Assembly: GCF_947498005.1 (NCBI RefSeq)
Contig: NZ_CANMIW010000006.1
Span: 62,001 to 126,000 of the forward strand
Direction: 5' to 3'
DNA from: an uncultured Winogradskyella sp.
GTDB taxonomy: Bacteria; Bacteroidota; Bacteroidia; Flavobacteriales; Flavobacteriaceae
Length of the DNA: 64,000 nucleotides
This document shows positions 7,102 to 16,386 of this stretch, piece by piece. The notes beneath the pieces were generated by a model, which was not told the DNA's origin, ran no database searches, and was given only the letters and a program-made list of their open reading frames with translations. How positions within the stretch are numbered: position 1 is the first letter of the stretch; each line of letters starts with the position of its first letter. Both the position numbers and the translations under genes were made by a program.

Positions 7102-9066
7102 TTAGCCAACAACTTTACCCAACTTACGAGACAATAACATCTTAAGTCCTACGTAATCTTTAACATCTTCTATAATGGATCTCGTATCCGCGTTTTCGTT
7201 TAATGTTTCATTTTTATATTCTGCCACTTTTTGATCTATAAGATGACATCTTAAACTTAAGATCGTTTGACTTACCAGTTGAGAAACTGCATCCTTCTTT
7301 TCTTTAGGCACAATTTGATTACGCTCCCAATCGTGTAGATTATATCTTTCATCTTCCATTAAAATGCTTGTAACTAAACTTGCAGCTTCTTGATCGAGTT
7401 GGTTTACAAAGTTTTTAGTTGAAAAATTCTCATCAACATTCAACTTATCAATAATAGAATAATATAAAGCCTTAAACTGAGGGTTAGAAAATTGCATTTC
7501 ATCTTCTTGAAGGTCTAGATATATTTTTTCGAACACTCTTGTTTCGTGTTGAGTAGGCTCTAAAACTAAATCTCCTGAAGCCTCATCTTCCTTTAATATT
7601 AAGTCCTCAAATTGTTCTGTTCTTTCACCATACAACATCAGAATTTCAATAATTTTACGTTCTAACTCAAACTGAACATCTACCTTTTGCTTAGGCTTTT
7701 GTTCATTTTTCACAACCTGAAATGCTTGTTGTTCTTGCTTATGACTCTTACTAGCGTCTTGAGTCTCTTTTTTATTTATCTGTGCTAACGTACTAAAAAG
7801 TACAGTTTCACTTATATCCATAATTCGAGCACACTCTTGTATATAGATTTCACGCTTTATCTGGTCTGGTATAAGTGCAATACTATTTACAATTTCTCTA
7901 ATAGTCTCTGCTTTCTTAATAGGATCATTGTTCGCTTCTTTTACCAATAATGACGCTTTAAACTGAATAAAATCCTTTGCATTTGCATTGAGGTATTCCG
8001 TAAGTTCTTCTAATGTATTTGATTTTGAAAAACTGTCAGGATCTTCACCGTCTGGAAATGTGCATACTTTTACATTAACACCTTGTTCTAGAATTAAATC
8101 TATACCACGAATGGAAGCTCTTATACCTGCTGCATCTCCATCAAATAGTACTGTAATATTATTAGTAAGTCTATTAATTAGCCTTATTTGATCTGAAGAC
8201 AAAGCAGTTCCAGAAGAGGAAACCACGTTGGTAATTCCGGTTTGATGAAATTGAATAACATCTGTATAACCTTCTACCAAATAACAATTATCTTCTTTAG
8301 CAATACTCTGTTTGGCGTGATACAAACCATACAAAACTTTACTTTTGTGATATATTTCACTTTCAGGAGAGTTAAGATATTTAGCTGCTTTTTTATCTGC
8401 CACTAAAATACGTCCTCCAAAGCCTAGAATTCTTCCACTCATACTATGAATAGGAAACATAACTCTACCTTTAAATCTATCGAAACGCTTTTCGCCCTTT
8501 ACAATAGTTAAACCTGTTTGCTCTAAAAAATTGATATTATAACCTTTTCCTAAAGCATCATCAGTAAAGGCTTGCCACTCATCTAACGAATATCCTAATT
8601 GAAACTTTTTAATCGTTTCTTCTGTAAAGCCACGCTCTTTAAAATAACTCAAGCCAATTGCCTTACCTTGATTACTATTATGTAATACTTTTTGAAAATA
8701 AGTGTTGGCATATTCACTTACCAAATACAAACTTTCTCTGGTATCAGCCTGCGCTTTTTCCTCGTCAGTTTGTTCTGTTTCTTCAATTTCAATATTATAC
8801 TTTTTTGCTAAATACTTTATAGCTTCAGGATATGTAAAATGCTCATGTTCCATTAAAAAAGTCACAGCATTCCCTCCTTTTCCACTCGAAAAATCTTTCC
8901 ATATTTGTTTTACAGGTGAAACCATAAAACTTGGTGAACGCTCTTCACTAAATGGACTTAGTCCTTTAAAATTACTACCAGATTTTTTTAATTGTACAAA
9001 ATCGCCAATAACCTCTTCTACGCGAGCGGTTTCAAAAACTTGTGCTATGGAACTTTGTGAAATCAA
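7102..9066 (-). CDS. dnaG: DNA primase DnaG, zinc-ligand-less N-terminal domain
   Basis: A 654-residue primase that makes the RNA primers for replication. The N-terminal domain aligns well with the zinc ribbon of other DnaG proteins, but all four ligand positions are changed: the CPFH of the family is SPFS (Ser37, Ser40) and the CFGC is DFSS (Asp58, Ser61). The rest is normal: an RNA-polymerase core with RFKGRVMFPIH, and a TOPRIM domain with VEGYTDVIQ and FDGDAAGIRA. A variable helicase-binding C-terminal part follows. I recall the same substitutions in other Bacteroidota, so this is a lineage trait and not damage. It is transcribed alone. Confidence 0.95.
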   Translation of the reverse strand: MISQSSIAQVFETARVEEVIGDFVQLKKSGSNFKGLSPFSEERSPSFMVSPVKQIWKDFSSGKGGNAVTFLMEHEHFTYPEAIKYLAKKYNIEIEETEQTDEEKAQADTRESLYLVSEYANTYFQKVLHNSNQGKAIGLSYFKERGFTEETIKKFQLGYSLDEWQAFTDDALGKGYNINFLEQTGLTIVKGEKRFDRFKGRVMFPIHSMSGRILGFGGRILVADKKAAKYLNSPESEIYHKSKVLYGLYHAKQSIAKEDNCYLVEGYTDVIQFHQTGITNVVSSSGTALSSDQIRLINRLTNNITVLFDGDAAGIRASIRGIDLILEQGVNVKVCTFPDGEDPDSFSKSNTLEELTEYLNANAKDFIQFKASLLVKEANNDPIKKAETIREIVNSIALIPDQIKREIYIQECARIMDISETVLFSTLAQINKKETQDASKSHKQEQQAFQVVKNEQKPKQKVDVQFELERKIIEILMLYGERTEQFEDLILKEDEASGDLVLEPTQHETRVFEKIYLDLQEDEMQFSNPQFKALYYSIIDKLNVDENFSTKNFVNQLDQEAASLVTSILMEDERYNLHDWERNQIVPKEKKDAVSQLVSQTILSLRCHLIDQKVAEYKNETLNENADTRSIIEDVKDYVGLKMLLSRKLGKVVG

Positions 9067-9090
9067 ATATCTTGGGTATTAAATAGTCTG

Positions 9091-9124
9091 CAAATTTAAG
9101 AAGATAAATTGATAATTAATCAAA
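9091..9124 (-). promoter_or_regulatory. Probable dnaG promoter
   Basis: Read on the minus strand: TTTG (9124-9121), 22 bases, then TAAATTTG (9098-9091), matching the flavobacterial TTG-N17-23-TAnnTTTG pattern. Transcription would start about 17 bases before the dnaG ATG at 9066. Confidence 0.45.
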
Positions 9125-9196
9125 CTGTAACCGCTCATATGTTAAACAATAGATAATTGAAACTAGGAACATACATCTATTTACTATATTTAAAAT

Positions 9197-10318
9197 ATGA
9201 ATAATGCCGCGGAAAACACTAAAACGAAGTCTTCAGACTCTCATAACAAACGTAAAATATATAAGAAAAAGAGGTATACCCTTCCTATAATTATAATTAC
9301 TACTCTAATAGCCTTAAGAATTTATTTGCCCTATTTTGTTAAAGATGAAGTTAATAAAGTCTTGGCTGATCTTCCTGGATATTTTGGTAAAGTTAAAGAT
9401 ATAGACATTTCACTATTACGAGGTGCTTATGTTATTGAGGACTTATATCTTAATAAGGTTAATGCTAAAACAGAAGTGCCTTTTCTTAATTTCCCCAAAA
9501 CAGACATATCTATACAGTGGAAATCAATATTTAAAGGAGAAATTGTGAGTGAGATTATCATGACCAATCCTGAAATTATATATGTTATGGAAGACCAACA
9601 AACGGAAGGAAAAACTGCAGATTCTGATGATTGGACAGAAGCCTTAACCGACTTAGTACCTATTGATATTAATAATTTTGAAATTCATAACGGAAAGATG
9701 GCGTTTGTAGAATTGCAGGCCGATCCTAATATTGATTTACATTTCAACAAATTAAATTTAACTGCAAAAAATTTGAGAAACGTATCTTCTAAAGAGCACA
9801 CTTTACCTTCTCCCATTTATGCAACCGCGACTTCTATTGGAAATGGAATGGTCACTTTAGATGGCAATATTAATCTGATAAAGGAAATACCAGATATGAA
9901 TATTGAATTTGGCCTAAAAGCAGCTGATGTCACTGCTTTAAATCCGTTTACAAAACATTACGCAGGCATTGATTTTAAATCTGGAACATTTGAGCTATTT
10001 AGTGAAATAGCAATTGCAGACGGTTATCTTAAAGGCTATATGAAACCTTTAGTAACCGATTCTAAACTAATAAGTAAAGAGGACAGTTTCCTTAGCGTTT
10101 TATGGGAAGGTTTTGTTGGTTTTTTTAAATTCATTTTAAAGAATCAAAAGACTGATACCTTAGCCACAAAAATACCTATTGAAGGCGATCTTACTCAAAT
10201 TAAAACAGGAGTTCTACCTAGTGTCCTTAACATTTTAGAAAATGCCTGGATAAAAGCCTTTAAAGGTGTTGTTGATGATGATATTGAATATAAAGATGCT
10301 TTAGACGCCAAGAATTAA
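9197..10318 (+). CDS. DUF748-like membrane-anchored periplasmic protein
   Basis: A 373-residue protein with a basic N-terminal tail (to about residue 28, rich in Lys), one membrane segment (about 29-47) and a large region outside the inner membrane. The arrangement of repeated strands, the segment DIDISLLRGAYVIEDLYL, and the phrase FEIHNGKMAFVELQADPNID are typical of DUF748 proteins, relatives of the AsmA group linked to outer-membrane or lipid homeostasis. The exact role is unknown. It lies alone between dnaG and the phosphoesterase gene. The family call comes from recognised patterns only. Confidence 0.65.
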   Translation: MNNAAENTKTKSSDSHNKRKIYKKKRYTLPIIIITTLIALRIYLPYFVKDEVNKVLADLPGYFGKVKDIDISLLRGAYVIEDLYLNKVNAKTEVPFLNFPKTDISIQWKSIFKGEIVSEIIMTNPEIIYVMEDQQTEGKTADSDDWTEALTDLVPIDINNFEIHNGKMAFVELQADPNIDLHFNKLNLTAKNLRNVSSKEHTLPSPIYATATSIGNGMVTLDGNINLIKEIPDMNIEFGLKAADVTALNPFTKHYAGIDFKSGTFELFSEIAIADGYLKGYMKPLVTDSKLISKEDSFLSVLWEGFVGFFKFILKNQKTDTLATKIPIEGDLTQIKTGVLPSVLNILENAWIKAFKGVVDDDIEYKDALDAKN

Positions 10319-10413
10319 CGTAAGATGATCTAATTTATAAAAACCAATATAAATTAATGTATTATCACATTCATATTATATAACTTTAACTTCATATTTT
10401 GAACTTAAATAGA

Positions 10414-11250
10414 ATGAAATCTAAATACAACGCAACTTCTCTTAGGCTTTATTTTGCCGCTGTAAGCCTATCATTAATCTACATTTCTTGCACAACAAAA
10501 AGGGCTGAACCCTTTTCTTTCATTCAATTATGCGATACACAGTTAGGAATGGGTGGTTATGAACATGATATTGCTACTTTTAAACAAGCTGTATCTCAAA
10601 TAAATGAATTAAACCATGATTTTGTAGTCATTTGTGGTGATCTTGTTAACGACGCTACTGACAGTAGCTATGTTGAATTTAAAAACATTTTGAAAAAATT
10701 AAAAACACCTTGTTATGTAGCTGCTGGCAATCATGATGTAGGTAATATCCCAAATGACTCAACACTTCGTTTTTATAGAAATACTATTGGCAAAGATTAC
10801 TATGATTTTAAACACAAAAACAATGCTTTTGTCGTTATAAATACCCAACTACTTAAAGTTGATGTTGAAAATGAATCTGAAAAGCATTACAACTGGTTTA
10901 AAAACAAACTTGAGAGTCATAAAAAAGAACAACATTCTGTATTTGTAATTGGTCATTATCCTTTGTTTACAGAGACACCTAACGAAGAAGAACATTATTT
11001 TAATTTACCTTTGGATAAAAGGAAAGAAATATTAGAATTGTTTAAGAACAATAATGTTGCAGCATATTTATCTGGTCATACACATAAGTTAACCATCAAT
11101 AATTATGAGAACATTCAACTAGTAAGTGGTGAAGCCACAAGTAAAAATCTAGATGATAGACCACTAGGATTTAGGCAATGGGAAGTTTTGGGAGATACAA
11201 TTGTACATAAGTTTGTTCATCTTAAACCTATTAATCAAATTCAGCAGTAA
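10414..11250 (+). CDS. Calcineurin-like metallophosphoesterase lipoprotein (CPPED1-like)
   Basis: About 278 residues from the ATG at 10414; the TTG at 10399 adds only five residues. The lipoprotein signal ends at Cys26 (LIYISC). Metallophosphoesterase motifs follow in order: LCDTQLGM (Asp41), GDLVND, GNHDVG, GHYPLF and SGHTHK. The first motif is D-x-Q instead of the usual D-x-H, as I recall for the CPPED1/CSTP1 branch. So the protein should be a binuclear metal phosphoesterase facing the periplasm or cell surface. The substrate is unknown. A bidirectional terminator follows. Confidence 0.8.
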   Translation: MKSKYNATSLRLYFAAVSLSLIYISCTTKRAEPFSFIQLCDTQLGMGGYEHDIATFKQAVSQINELNHDFVVICGDLVNDATDSSYVEFKNILKKLKTPCYVAAGNHDVGNIPNDSTLRFYRNTIGKDYYDFKHKNNAFVVINTQLLKVDVENESEKHYNWFKNKLESHKKEQHSVFVIGHYPLFTETPNEEEHYFNLPLDKRKEILELFKNNNVAAYLSGHTHKLTINNYENIQLVSGEATSKNLDDRPLGFRQWEVLGDTIVHKFVHLKPINQIQQ

Positions 11251-11254
11251 AAAT

Positions 11255-11290
11255 AAAAAGCCCAAATCTAATAATAGATTTAGGCTTTTA
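11255..11290. terminator. Bidirectional terminator between phosphoesterase and beta-barrel genes
   Basis: A stem of 7 + 7 bp with one central C-A mismatch (AAAAGCC pairs with GGCTTTT, AAATCTA with TAGATTT), loop ATAA. It is A-rich on the left and T-rich on the right, so it can serve both convergent genes. Confidence 0.8.
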
Positions 11291-11310
11291 ATCTCAACTA
11301 AATTGATTGG

Positions 11311-12393
11311 TTAATCTAAATCAAAACGTAATCCAACAGAAATATTATTCTGATCTACTGCTTGGTCTTTAAATAATGGATTCAGATCATATTTTACGTA
11401 AAGTGATATATCATCATAACCTACATATGCACTTAAACCATATACAAAATTAGACGTGTTATAATTTTTTCTGATTTTATCCTTAACACGATCTCCATTC
11501 TCTTTATATTTCAATTTTTGCAATGTACCGAGTCTTAAACCTCCATAACCACCAATCCCGAATTTAAATTGGTTTTCCGTTGTATACCTTATTTTATTCT
11601 CATATTCTCTTTTTTTAGATGGTCCAAATTCTAAGTGAAGCGGAAACACTAAATTAGTTACTCTAAATTGTGCTTTATCGAGATCTACTGGAAATTCTTG
11701 TAATGACGTTACATCTTCTGATTGTACAAAATATTGATTATCCTTCATATTCAATTTGTTCCATTGAAATGAAAACCCATAATTCACTCTCATAAAGTTA
11801 GAGTCTTTAAAAAGACGTGTTTGCCATAGCCAACCCAACTCTACAAAACCAGAACCTCCAATCTTATATGGAGAATCGTCTAAGTTTTCGCCATCAATTA
11901 ATGTGTTATTGAAGCCTATAGCAAAAAGTAATTTATTAGTGGTTCTAAGATCGTACTTAGGAGCTTTATCCTCAGACCCTATATTGATATGCAAACCATT
12001 AGATCCAATGTTTAATTCTACCTTCTCGTCATCGTCGCTTCTATATTGATAAGCATCATAGCCATTACGCTTTAGTAAAGCAATTTGCTTATCTATAATA
12101 ACCGTTCTGTTTTCAATATTTAGCACAGCTACCTTTGCAGCTTCTTTCTTTAGGTTTTCAGCTTCTGCAGCTGTGATTTCATCGGCATCTAACCTATCAT
12201 TGATTTTTTGAATTTTTAACTTTAAAGCTCCTTTTTCTTGTGCTTCAATTTGAGACCTTTCTTCTTCTAATTTAACAATTTTGTAATCTATTTTTTCCTT
12301 TCTAATAGAATCTAAATCCTTTGTTTGTGCTTGTAAATGTGATATTGTAATGCTTAAAATTAGGCATACTAATAGCTTTGTAATTGTGTTCAT
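11311..12393 (-). CDS. Outer-membrane beta-barrel protein with N-terminal coiled coil
   Basis: A 360-residue protein with a signal peptide (cleavage after about residue 22, LQAQ). A charged coiled-coil region (about 25-105, Lys/Glu/Ala-rich) follows, then a strand-rich barrel domain (about 150-360) ending in an alternating pattern with a final Phe (VGLRFDLD). It is the third gene of the sigma / anti-sigma-like / barrel operon, so its synthesis is probably part of an envelope response. The coiled coil could sit in the periplasm. Function is unknown. Confidence 0.75.
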   Translation of the reverse strand: MNTITKLLVCLILSITISHLQAQTKDLDSIRKEKIDYKIVKLEEERSQIEAQEKGALKLKIQKINDRLDADEITAAEAENLKKEAAKVAVLNIENRTVIIDKQIALLKRNGYDAYQYRSDDDEKVELNIGSNGLHINIGSEDKAPKYDLRTTNKLLFAIGFNNTLIDGENLDDSPYKIGGSGFVELGWLWQTRLFKDSNFMRVNYGFSFQWNKLNMKDNQYFVQSEDVTSLQEFPVDLDKAQFRVTNLVFPLHLEFGPSKKREYENKIRYTTENQFKFGIGGYGGLRLGTLQKLKYKENGDRVKDKIRKNYNTSNFVYGLSAYVGYDDISLYVKYDLNPLFKDQAVDQNNISVGLRFDLD

Positions 12394-12440
12394 GACTGTT
12401 CGTTTTTTGATTAATGATGATTTATTTTGATTTGATGATT

Positions 12441-13232
12441 TTAGTTGTTTCGATCTGCAACTGCTGTTTTTACTGTATTATAACTATCCTTTAAAGCTTC
12501 AAAGACTTTTGTTCTAAAAGATTGCCCCATTTCATCCTCTACACTTATTAATAAGGCTTCCACATCTGTAACCTTAATGGATTCACTTTTAATATTTTCT
12601 TTAAATAGTTCTTTACTTGCTACTTTTAATAAGGAATCTATTTCTCTATCACTTACTTCAGGCTGTTCACTTTTTAATTCTTGCATTGCCACAGCTAGAG
12701 CCTCTTTCAACATAGCATTATCTATAATATTCTGTTCTTCTTTTTTAATCACCTTATTTTTTACAGTGACACTTTCAGTTTCTTCGCTATTGTCATGAGA
12801 CGCGAGTTTAGAATCAATTGTAGCTTGGCCTTTTATTACCTTCTTAAAATCATTATGATTTGAGTTGTTTAGCTCTGGTAATATTTCTGATTTTTCTAGT
12901 TTTACCTCTACAACTTTTTCGTGCTCAACTAATTCAATAGCGTTTTTATTTGGCTGAATTTCACTTTTATTTATTTCAACTTCATTATTGTCTTCATTTA
13001 CAAATTGTGGAAGATTTTTATCTGAATCTACTGTATTAAAAAATTGAACCGCAATTGCCATCATAAGCAATAAGCCTGCAGCAATACTTAACCACCAATA
13101 CAATGGTTTTTTTGATTTTTTTTGATCTTCATTTAATCGATCAGATAATTTAGACCAACCACCTTGTGATGGCGATAAGATTCTTTTTTCTAACTTATCT
13201 TTTATGTTTTCTTCAAATTTAATTGGAGCCAT
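12441..13232 (-). CDS. Membrane-bound anti-sigma-factor-like protein
   Basis: A 263-residue protein with a cytoplasmic N-terminus of about 45 residues (MAPIKFEENIKDKLEKRIL), one membrane segment (about 46-64, WWLSIAAGLLLMMAIAVQFF) and a charged, probably disordered periplasmic part. Its start overlaps the end of the ECF sigma gene by 14 bases. Position, topology and the short cytoplasmic head fit an anti-sigma factor, but the sequence shows no standard zinc-binding anti-sigma motif. The function is therefore inferred from context. Confidence 0.6.
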   Translation of the reverse strand: MAPIKFEENIKDKLEKRILSPSQGGWSKLSDRLNEDQKKSKKPLYWWLSIAAGLLLMMAIAVQFFNTVDSDKNLPQFVNEDNNEVEINKSEIQPNKNAIELVEHEKVVEVKLEKSEILPELNNSNHNDFKKVIKGQATIDSKLASHDNSEETESVTVKNKVIKKEEQNIIDNAMLKEALAVAMQELKSEQPEVSDREIDSLLKVASKELFKENIKSESIKVTDVEALLISVEDEMGQSFRTKVFEALKDSYNTVKTAVADRNN

Positions 13233-13782
13233 AACTGTTGTTATTTAATTCTTTAATTTTTTTCTGTAGCATTTGACGTGCTTTAAACAATTGCGATTTT
13301 GACGTTCCTTCAGAAATCTTTAGTAATTCTGCTATTTCTTGATGCTTGTACCCTTCTATCGCATACATTACAAATACCATTCTGTAACCTTCTGGCAAAC
13401 TATCTATTACTTGTTGTATTTCTGCAACTTCTATATTTGAATTGATATTATTTGAAGAATCATGTTCTAAGTAATCATCTTCTACAGCAAACTCTATTTT
13501 CTTTTTCTGTCTTAAATACGAAATAGATTCGCGAACCATTATTCGCCTTATCCAACCTTCAAAGCTTCCTTCATTTTTAAATGATTTTAAGTATTTAAAT
13601 ACTTTAAAAAAACCATTTAGCATTACCTCTTCTGCCTGATGTACATCTTTTATATAATACCTACATACACTTAACATTTTTGGCGCATGCAACTCATATA
13701 AGACATGCTGTGCTTCACGATTTTGTTTCGCTGCACGTTCTATAAGTTTCTTTTCGTTTTTATGAAGCTGAATAACTTTCAT
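13219..13782 (-). CDS. ECF-type RNA polymerase sigma factor
   Basis: A 187-residue sigma-70 family protein. Region 2 is at about residues 25-95 (YYIKDVHQAEEVMLNGFFKVF, then EGSFEGWIRRIMVRESISYLR). Region 4 is at about 125-178 (VIDSLPEGYRMVFVMYAIEG, then HQEIAELLKISEGTSKSQLF). Regions 1.1 and 3 are absent, as expected for ECF. It leads a three-gene operon with an anti-sigma-like membrane protein and a beta-barrel protein. The promoter-like sequence upstream (13831-13855) has ECF-type boxes, which suggests self-activation. Confidence 0.9.
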   Translation of the reverse strand: MKVIQLHKNEKKLIERAAKQNREAQHVLYELHAPKMLSVCRYYIKDVHQAEEVMLNGFFKVFKYLKSFKNEGSFEGWIRRIMVRESISYLRQKKKIEFAVEDDYLEHDSSNNINSNIEVAEIQQVIDSLPEGYRMVFVMYAIEGYKHQEIAELLKISEGTSKSQLFKARQMLQKKIKELNNNSYGSN

Positions 13783-13830
13783 TGATTGTAATAAGTACTG
13801 ATTGTTTACAGATGCCTTTCTATTTATAAA

Positions 13831-13855
13831 GACGCAATTCTTTATCCAAGGGTTG
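13831..13855 (-). promoter_or_regulatory. ECF-type promoter, probably autoregulated
   Basis: On the minus strand CAACC (13855-13851), 16 bases, then CGTC (13834-13831), followed by TTTATAAATAG. CAACC and CGTC with a 16-base spacer is the usual layout of ECF sigma promoters. It lies about 50 bases before the sigma gene ATG. It has no TAnnTTTG box of the housekeeping type. Confidence 0.5.
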
Positions 13856-13913
13856 CCTGGAGAGTTAAAAAAATTAAATTAATTTTTAATATACTGTTTT
13901 ACAGTGTTTTATA

Positions 13914-14891
13914 TTATTTTTTTCTATCAATAACATAATCCACCATGAGCTTAAGAGATGCTCTGTATGGAGATTCTGGGTAAGTTGCTAATAAGGATAA
14001 CGCTTCCTCTTGAAACATTTTCATTTTAGAAACCGCATAATCAAGTCCACCATTTTCTTTTACAAAAGTGACAACTTGCTTAACTCGTTGTTTATCTTTG
14101 TTATGATTTTTTACCGAATTAATCAACCACGATTTCTCTTTTTTAGTACAGTTGTTTAAGACATATATTAAAGGTAGTGTCATTTTCTGCTCCTTAATAT
14201 CAATACCTGTTGGTTTACCAATCGCTTCTTGACCATAATCAAATAAATCATCTTTTATTTGAAAAGCCATGCCTATTAGCTCACCAAACTTTCTCATAGT
14301 TTCCACTTCTGGAGTGTTAGGCTTAACAGAGGCAGCACCAAGACTACAACAAGCTGCAATTAAAGTTGCTGTTTTTTGCCTTATTATTTCATAATATATA
14401 TCCTCTGTAATATCTAACTGTCTGGCTTTTTCTATCTGCAATAATTCACCTTCACTCATCTCACGTACTGCGACAGAAATAATCTTAAGTAAATCAAAAT
14501 CATTATTGTCAATTGACAACAACAATCCTTTAGACAGCAGAAAATCTCCAATTAAAACCGCTATCTTATTTTTCCAAAGTGCATTAATAGAGAAAAAACC
14601 ACGTCTTCTATTACTATCATCTACAACATCATCGTGGACTAACGTCGCTGTATGAATTAACTCAATAACCGAAGCGCCTCTATAAGTACGTTCACTTACC
14701 TCACCATTATTCATCATTTTAGCAACTAAAAAAACAAACATAGGTCGCATTTGTTTTCCTTTTCTGTTAACTATATAATGTGTAATCCGATTAAGAAGTG
14801 CAACTTTACTTGCCATGGAGAGTTGAAACTTTTGTTCAAAAAGATCCATCTCGTAGGCAATAGGTTGTTTTATTTGTTCGGTTATTTTCAT
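13914..14891 (-). CDS. Polyprenyl diphosphate synthase (IspB-like)
   Basis: A 325-residue trans-prenyltransferase. It adds isopentenyl units to allylic diphosphates and probably makes the quinone side chain. The first Asp-rich motif is seen as LVHDDVVDDS at about residues 85-94 and the second as IKDDLFDYGQ at about 215-224. The family sequences RKGKQMRP, GDFLLSKG and GEXXQ-like EGELLQIEKAR are also present. The chain length of the product cannot be read from the sequence. The gene is transcribed alone. Confidence 0.9.
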   Translation of the reverse strand: MKITEQIKQPIAYEMDLFEQKFQLSMASKVALLNRITHYIVNRKGKQMRPMFVFLVAKMMNNGEVSERTYRGASVIELIHTATLVHDDVVDDSNRRRGFFSINALWKNKIAVLIGDFLLSKGLLLSIDNNDFDLLKIISVAVREMSEGELLQIEKARQLDITEDIYYEIIRQKTATLIAACCSLGAASVKPNTPEVETMRKFGELIGMAFQIKDDLFDYGQEAIGKPTGIDIKEQKMTLPLIYVLNNCTKKEKSWLINSVKNHNKDKQRVKQVVTFVKENGGLDYAVSKMKMFQEEALSLLATYPESPYRASLKLMVDYVIDRKK

Positions 14892-15031
14892 TTATCTATA
14901 AATGATGACTTAATTCACAAAACTACAAATAATGACTATTCTTTATTGCGAAAAATTCAATAATGTAACTTTAACATTTATGGCTCACAAATATTTGTAA
15001 CTTTATAGCATTAATCCAAAATTTTTAACAC

Positions 15032-16294
15032 ATGAAAAAAATTACCTTATTATTTATTTTTTGTTTAGCATTCGCCACAATATCATATGGTCAATGTACT
15101 ACAAGTACTGGTGGTCAATGGCCAGCATCAGCTGTTACTTTAGCGAATACAGGAGGTGAAGAAGCTATCGCATCTAATAATTGGCCTAACGCCGAATTTT
15201 CAGTAATTGAAGGAGTTCAAGTTGGTTCAGACTATACAGTTACCGCTACACCTTCAATGTATATTACTGTTACAAATACTTCTGATGGTACAGTCATAGG
15301 CCACGGAGCTGGTAGTGTTTCATTTACCGCTGGATTTGGTGTAACTGGAATTACAATTTTTTGGCATTTAGACGCTGCCTGTGGCACTCAAAACTCAGGG
15401 AATACAGTTACTACAATACAATGTACTTCATGTGTTTGTAGTTACACTGTTGCACCAAATTGTGTTACTGAAATTTCACCTGTAGATGCAGATCCATCTG
15501 CAACTGTAGGTACTGGAGGTGCTGTAACTTTTGAGTGGAATACAGATCCAGACGCGGAATCTTATGAATTATTTATAAATAACTTTTCTCAAGGATCACG
15601 AGAATCTGGAGTTACCTTTACTGGTTTTGACTATGGAACAGCATATACATGGCAAGTGGTACCAACAAATTGTTTTGCAGCAGCTACCGGTTGCGCAACT
15701 TGGTCATTTACAACGGAAGCCTGTGCTGAAACAGCTGCACCAAGTGTACCAGCAACAGCACCTTCTCCTGCGGATGGAGCTACTGCTGTTGCGATTGAAG
15801 CACCAGACGGAACTTATGATTTTAGCTGGACTGACTCAGGAAGCGATAGCGAAAGTTATACTTTAAATATTGGTACATCTAACCCTCCAACAACTCCACT
15901 AGAAAATTTCCCTAATGGCGGAACAATTACAGGTTTAGCTGTTAACACTACTTATTTTTGGAGTATTGATGTAACTAATTGTATTGGAACTACCACTGGA
16001 ACCTCAGTTTGGAGTTTCACAACTGACACAGTTCTTGGCGTTGAAGATAACTTCAATACAAACGAAACTTTTGCTGTTTACCCTAATCCTACTTCAGGTT
16101 TATTAAACATTAAATCTTCACAAGATGTTGATAGCGTTACTGTTTTTAACCTATTAGGTCAAAGTGTTGCAAGTTATACTAAAAATGATATCACTAATTC
16201 TTCAATTGATATGTCTGACTTATCGCAAGGTTTATATTTAGTGAAAATTACTTCAGGAGAGAATACTCAAACAGTAAGAGTAACTAAAGATTAA
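15032..16294 (+). CDS. Secreted T9SS cargo protein with fibronectin-like domains
   Basis: A 420-residue protein with signal peptide (MKKITLLFIFCLAFATISYGQ) and a type IX secretion C-terminal sorting domain (about 340-420). Its hallmarks are FAVYPNPTSGLLNI, then VTVFNLLGQSV, and LSQGLYLVKI with a basic end. In between are a Cys-containing region (about 22-145) and two Trp/Tyr-rich beta repeats resembling fibronectin III, each with an ending of the form W-SFTT (about 145-230 and 240-335). It should be exported through T9SS and attached to or released from the cell surface. The binding target is unknown. Confidence 0.88.
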   Translation: MKKITLLFIFCLAFATISYGQCTTSTGGQWPASAVTLANTGGEEAIASNNWPNAEFSVIEGVQVGSDYTVTATPSMYITVTNTSDGTVIGHGAGSVSFTAGFGVTGITIFWHLDAACGTQNSGNTVTTIQCTSCVCSYTVAPNCVTEISPVDADPSATVGTGGAVTFEWNTDPDAESYELFINNFSQGSRESGVTFTGFDYGTAYTWQVVPTNCFAAATGCATWSFTTEACAETAAPSVPATAPSPADGATAVAIEAPDGTYDFSWTDSGSDSESYTLNIGTSNPPTTPLENFPNGGTITGLAVNTTYFWSIDVTNCIGTTTGTSVWSFTTDTVLGVEDNFNTNETFAVYPNPTSGLLNIKSSQDVDSVTVFNLLGQSVASYTKNDITNSSIDMSDLSQGLYLVKITSGENTQTVRVTKD

Positions 16295-16315
16295 TTATTC
16301 ATAGTTTTAAAACAT

Positions 16316-16343
16316 AAAAAAGCGGCATTAGCCGCTTTTTTTT
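16316..16343. terminator. Bidirectional terminator after the T9SS cargo gene
   Basis: AAAAAAGCGGC, loop ATTA, GCCGCTTTTTTTT: 11 bp with a GC core and flanking A and T runs. It can terminate both the T9SS gene and the convergent MtfA-like gene. Confidence 0.85.
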
Positions 16344-16386
16344 ATTTCCTATTGTTACATGTTTAAATAAAAGGAATTACTAAAAA

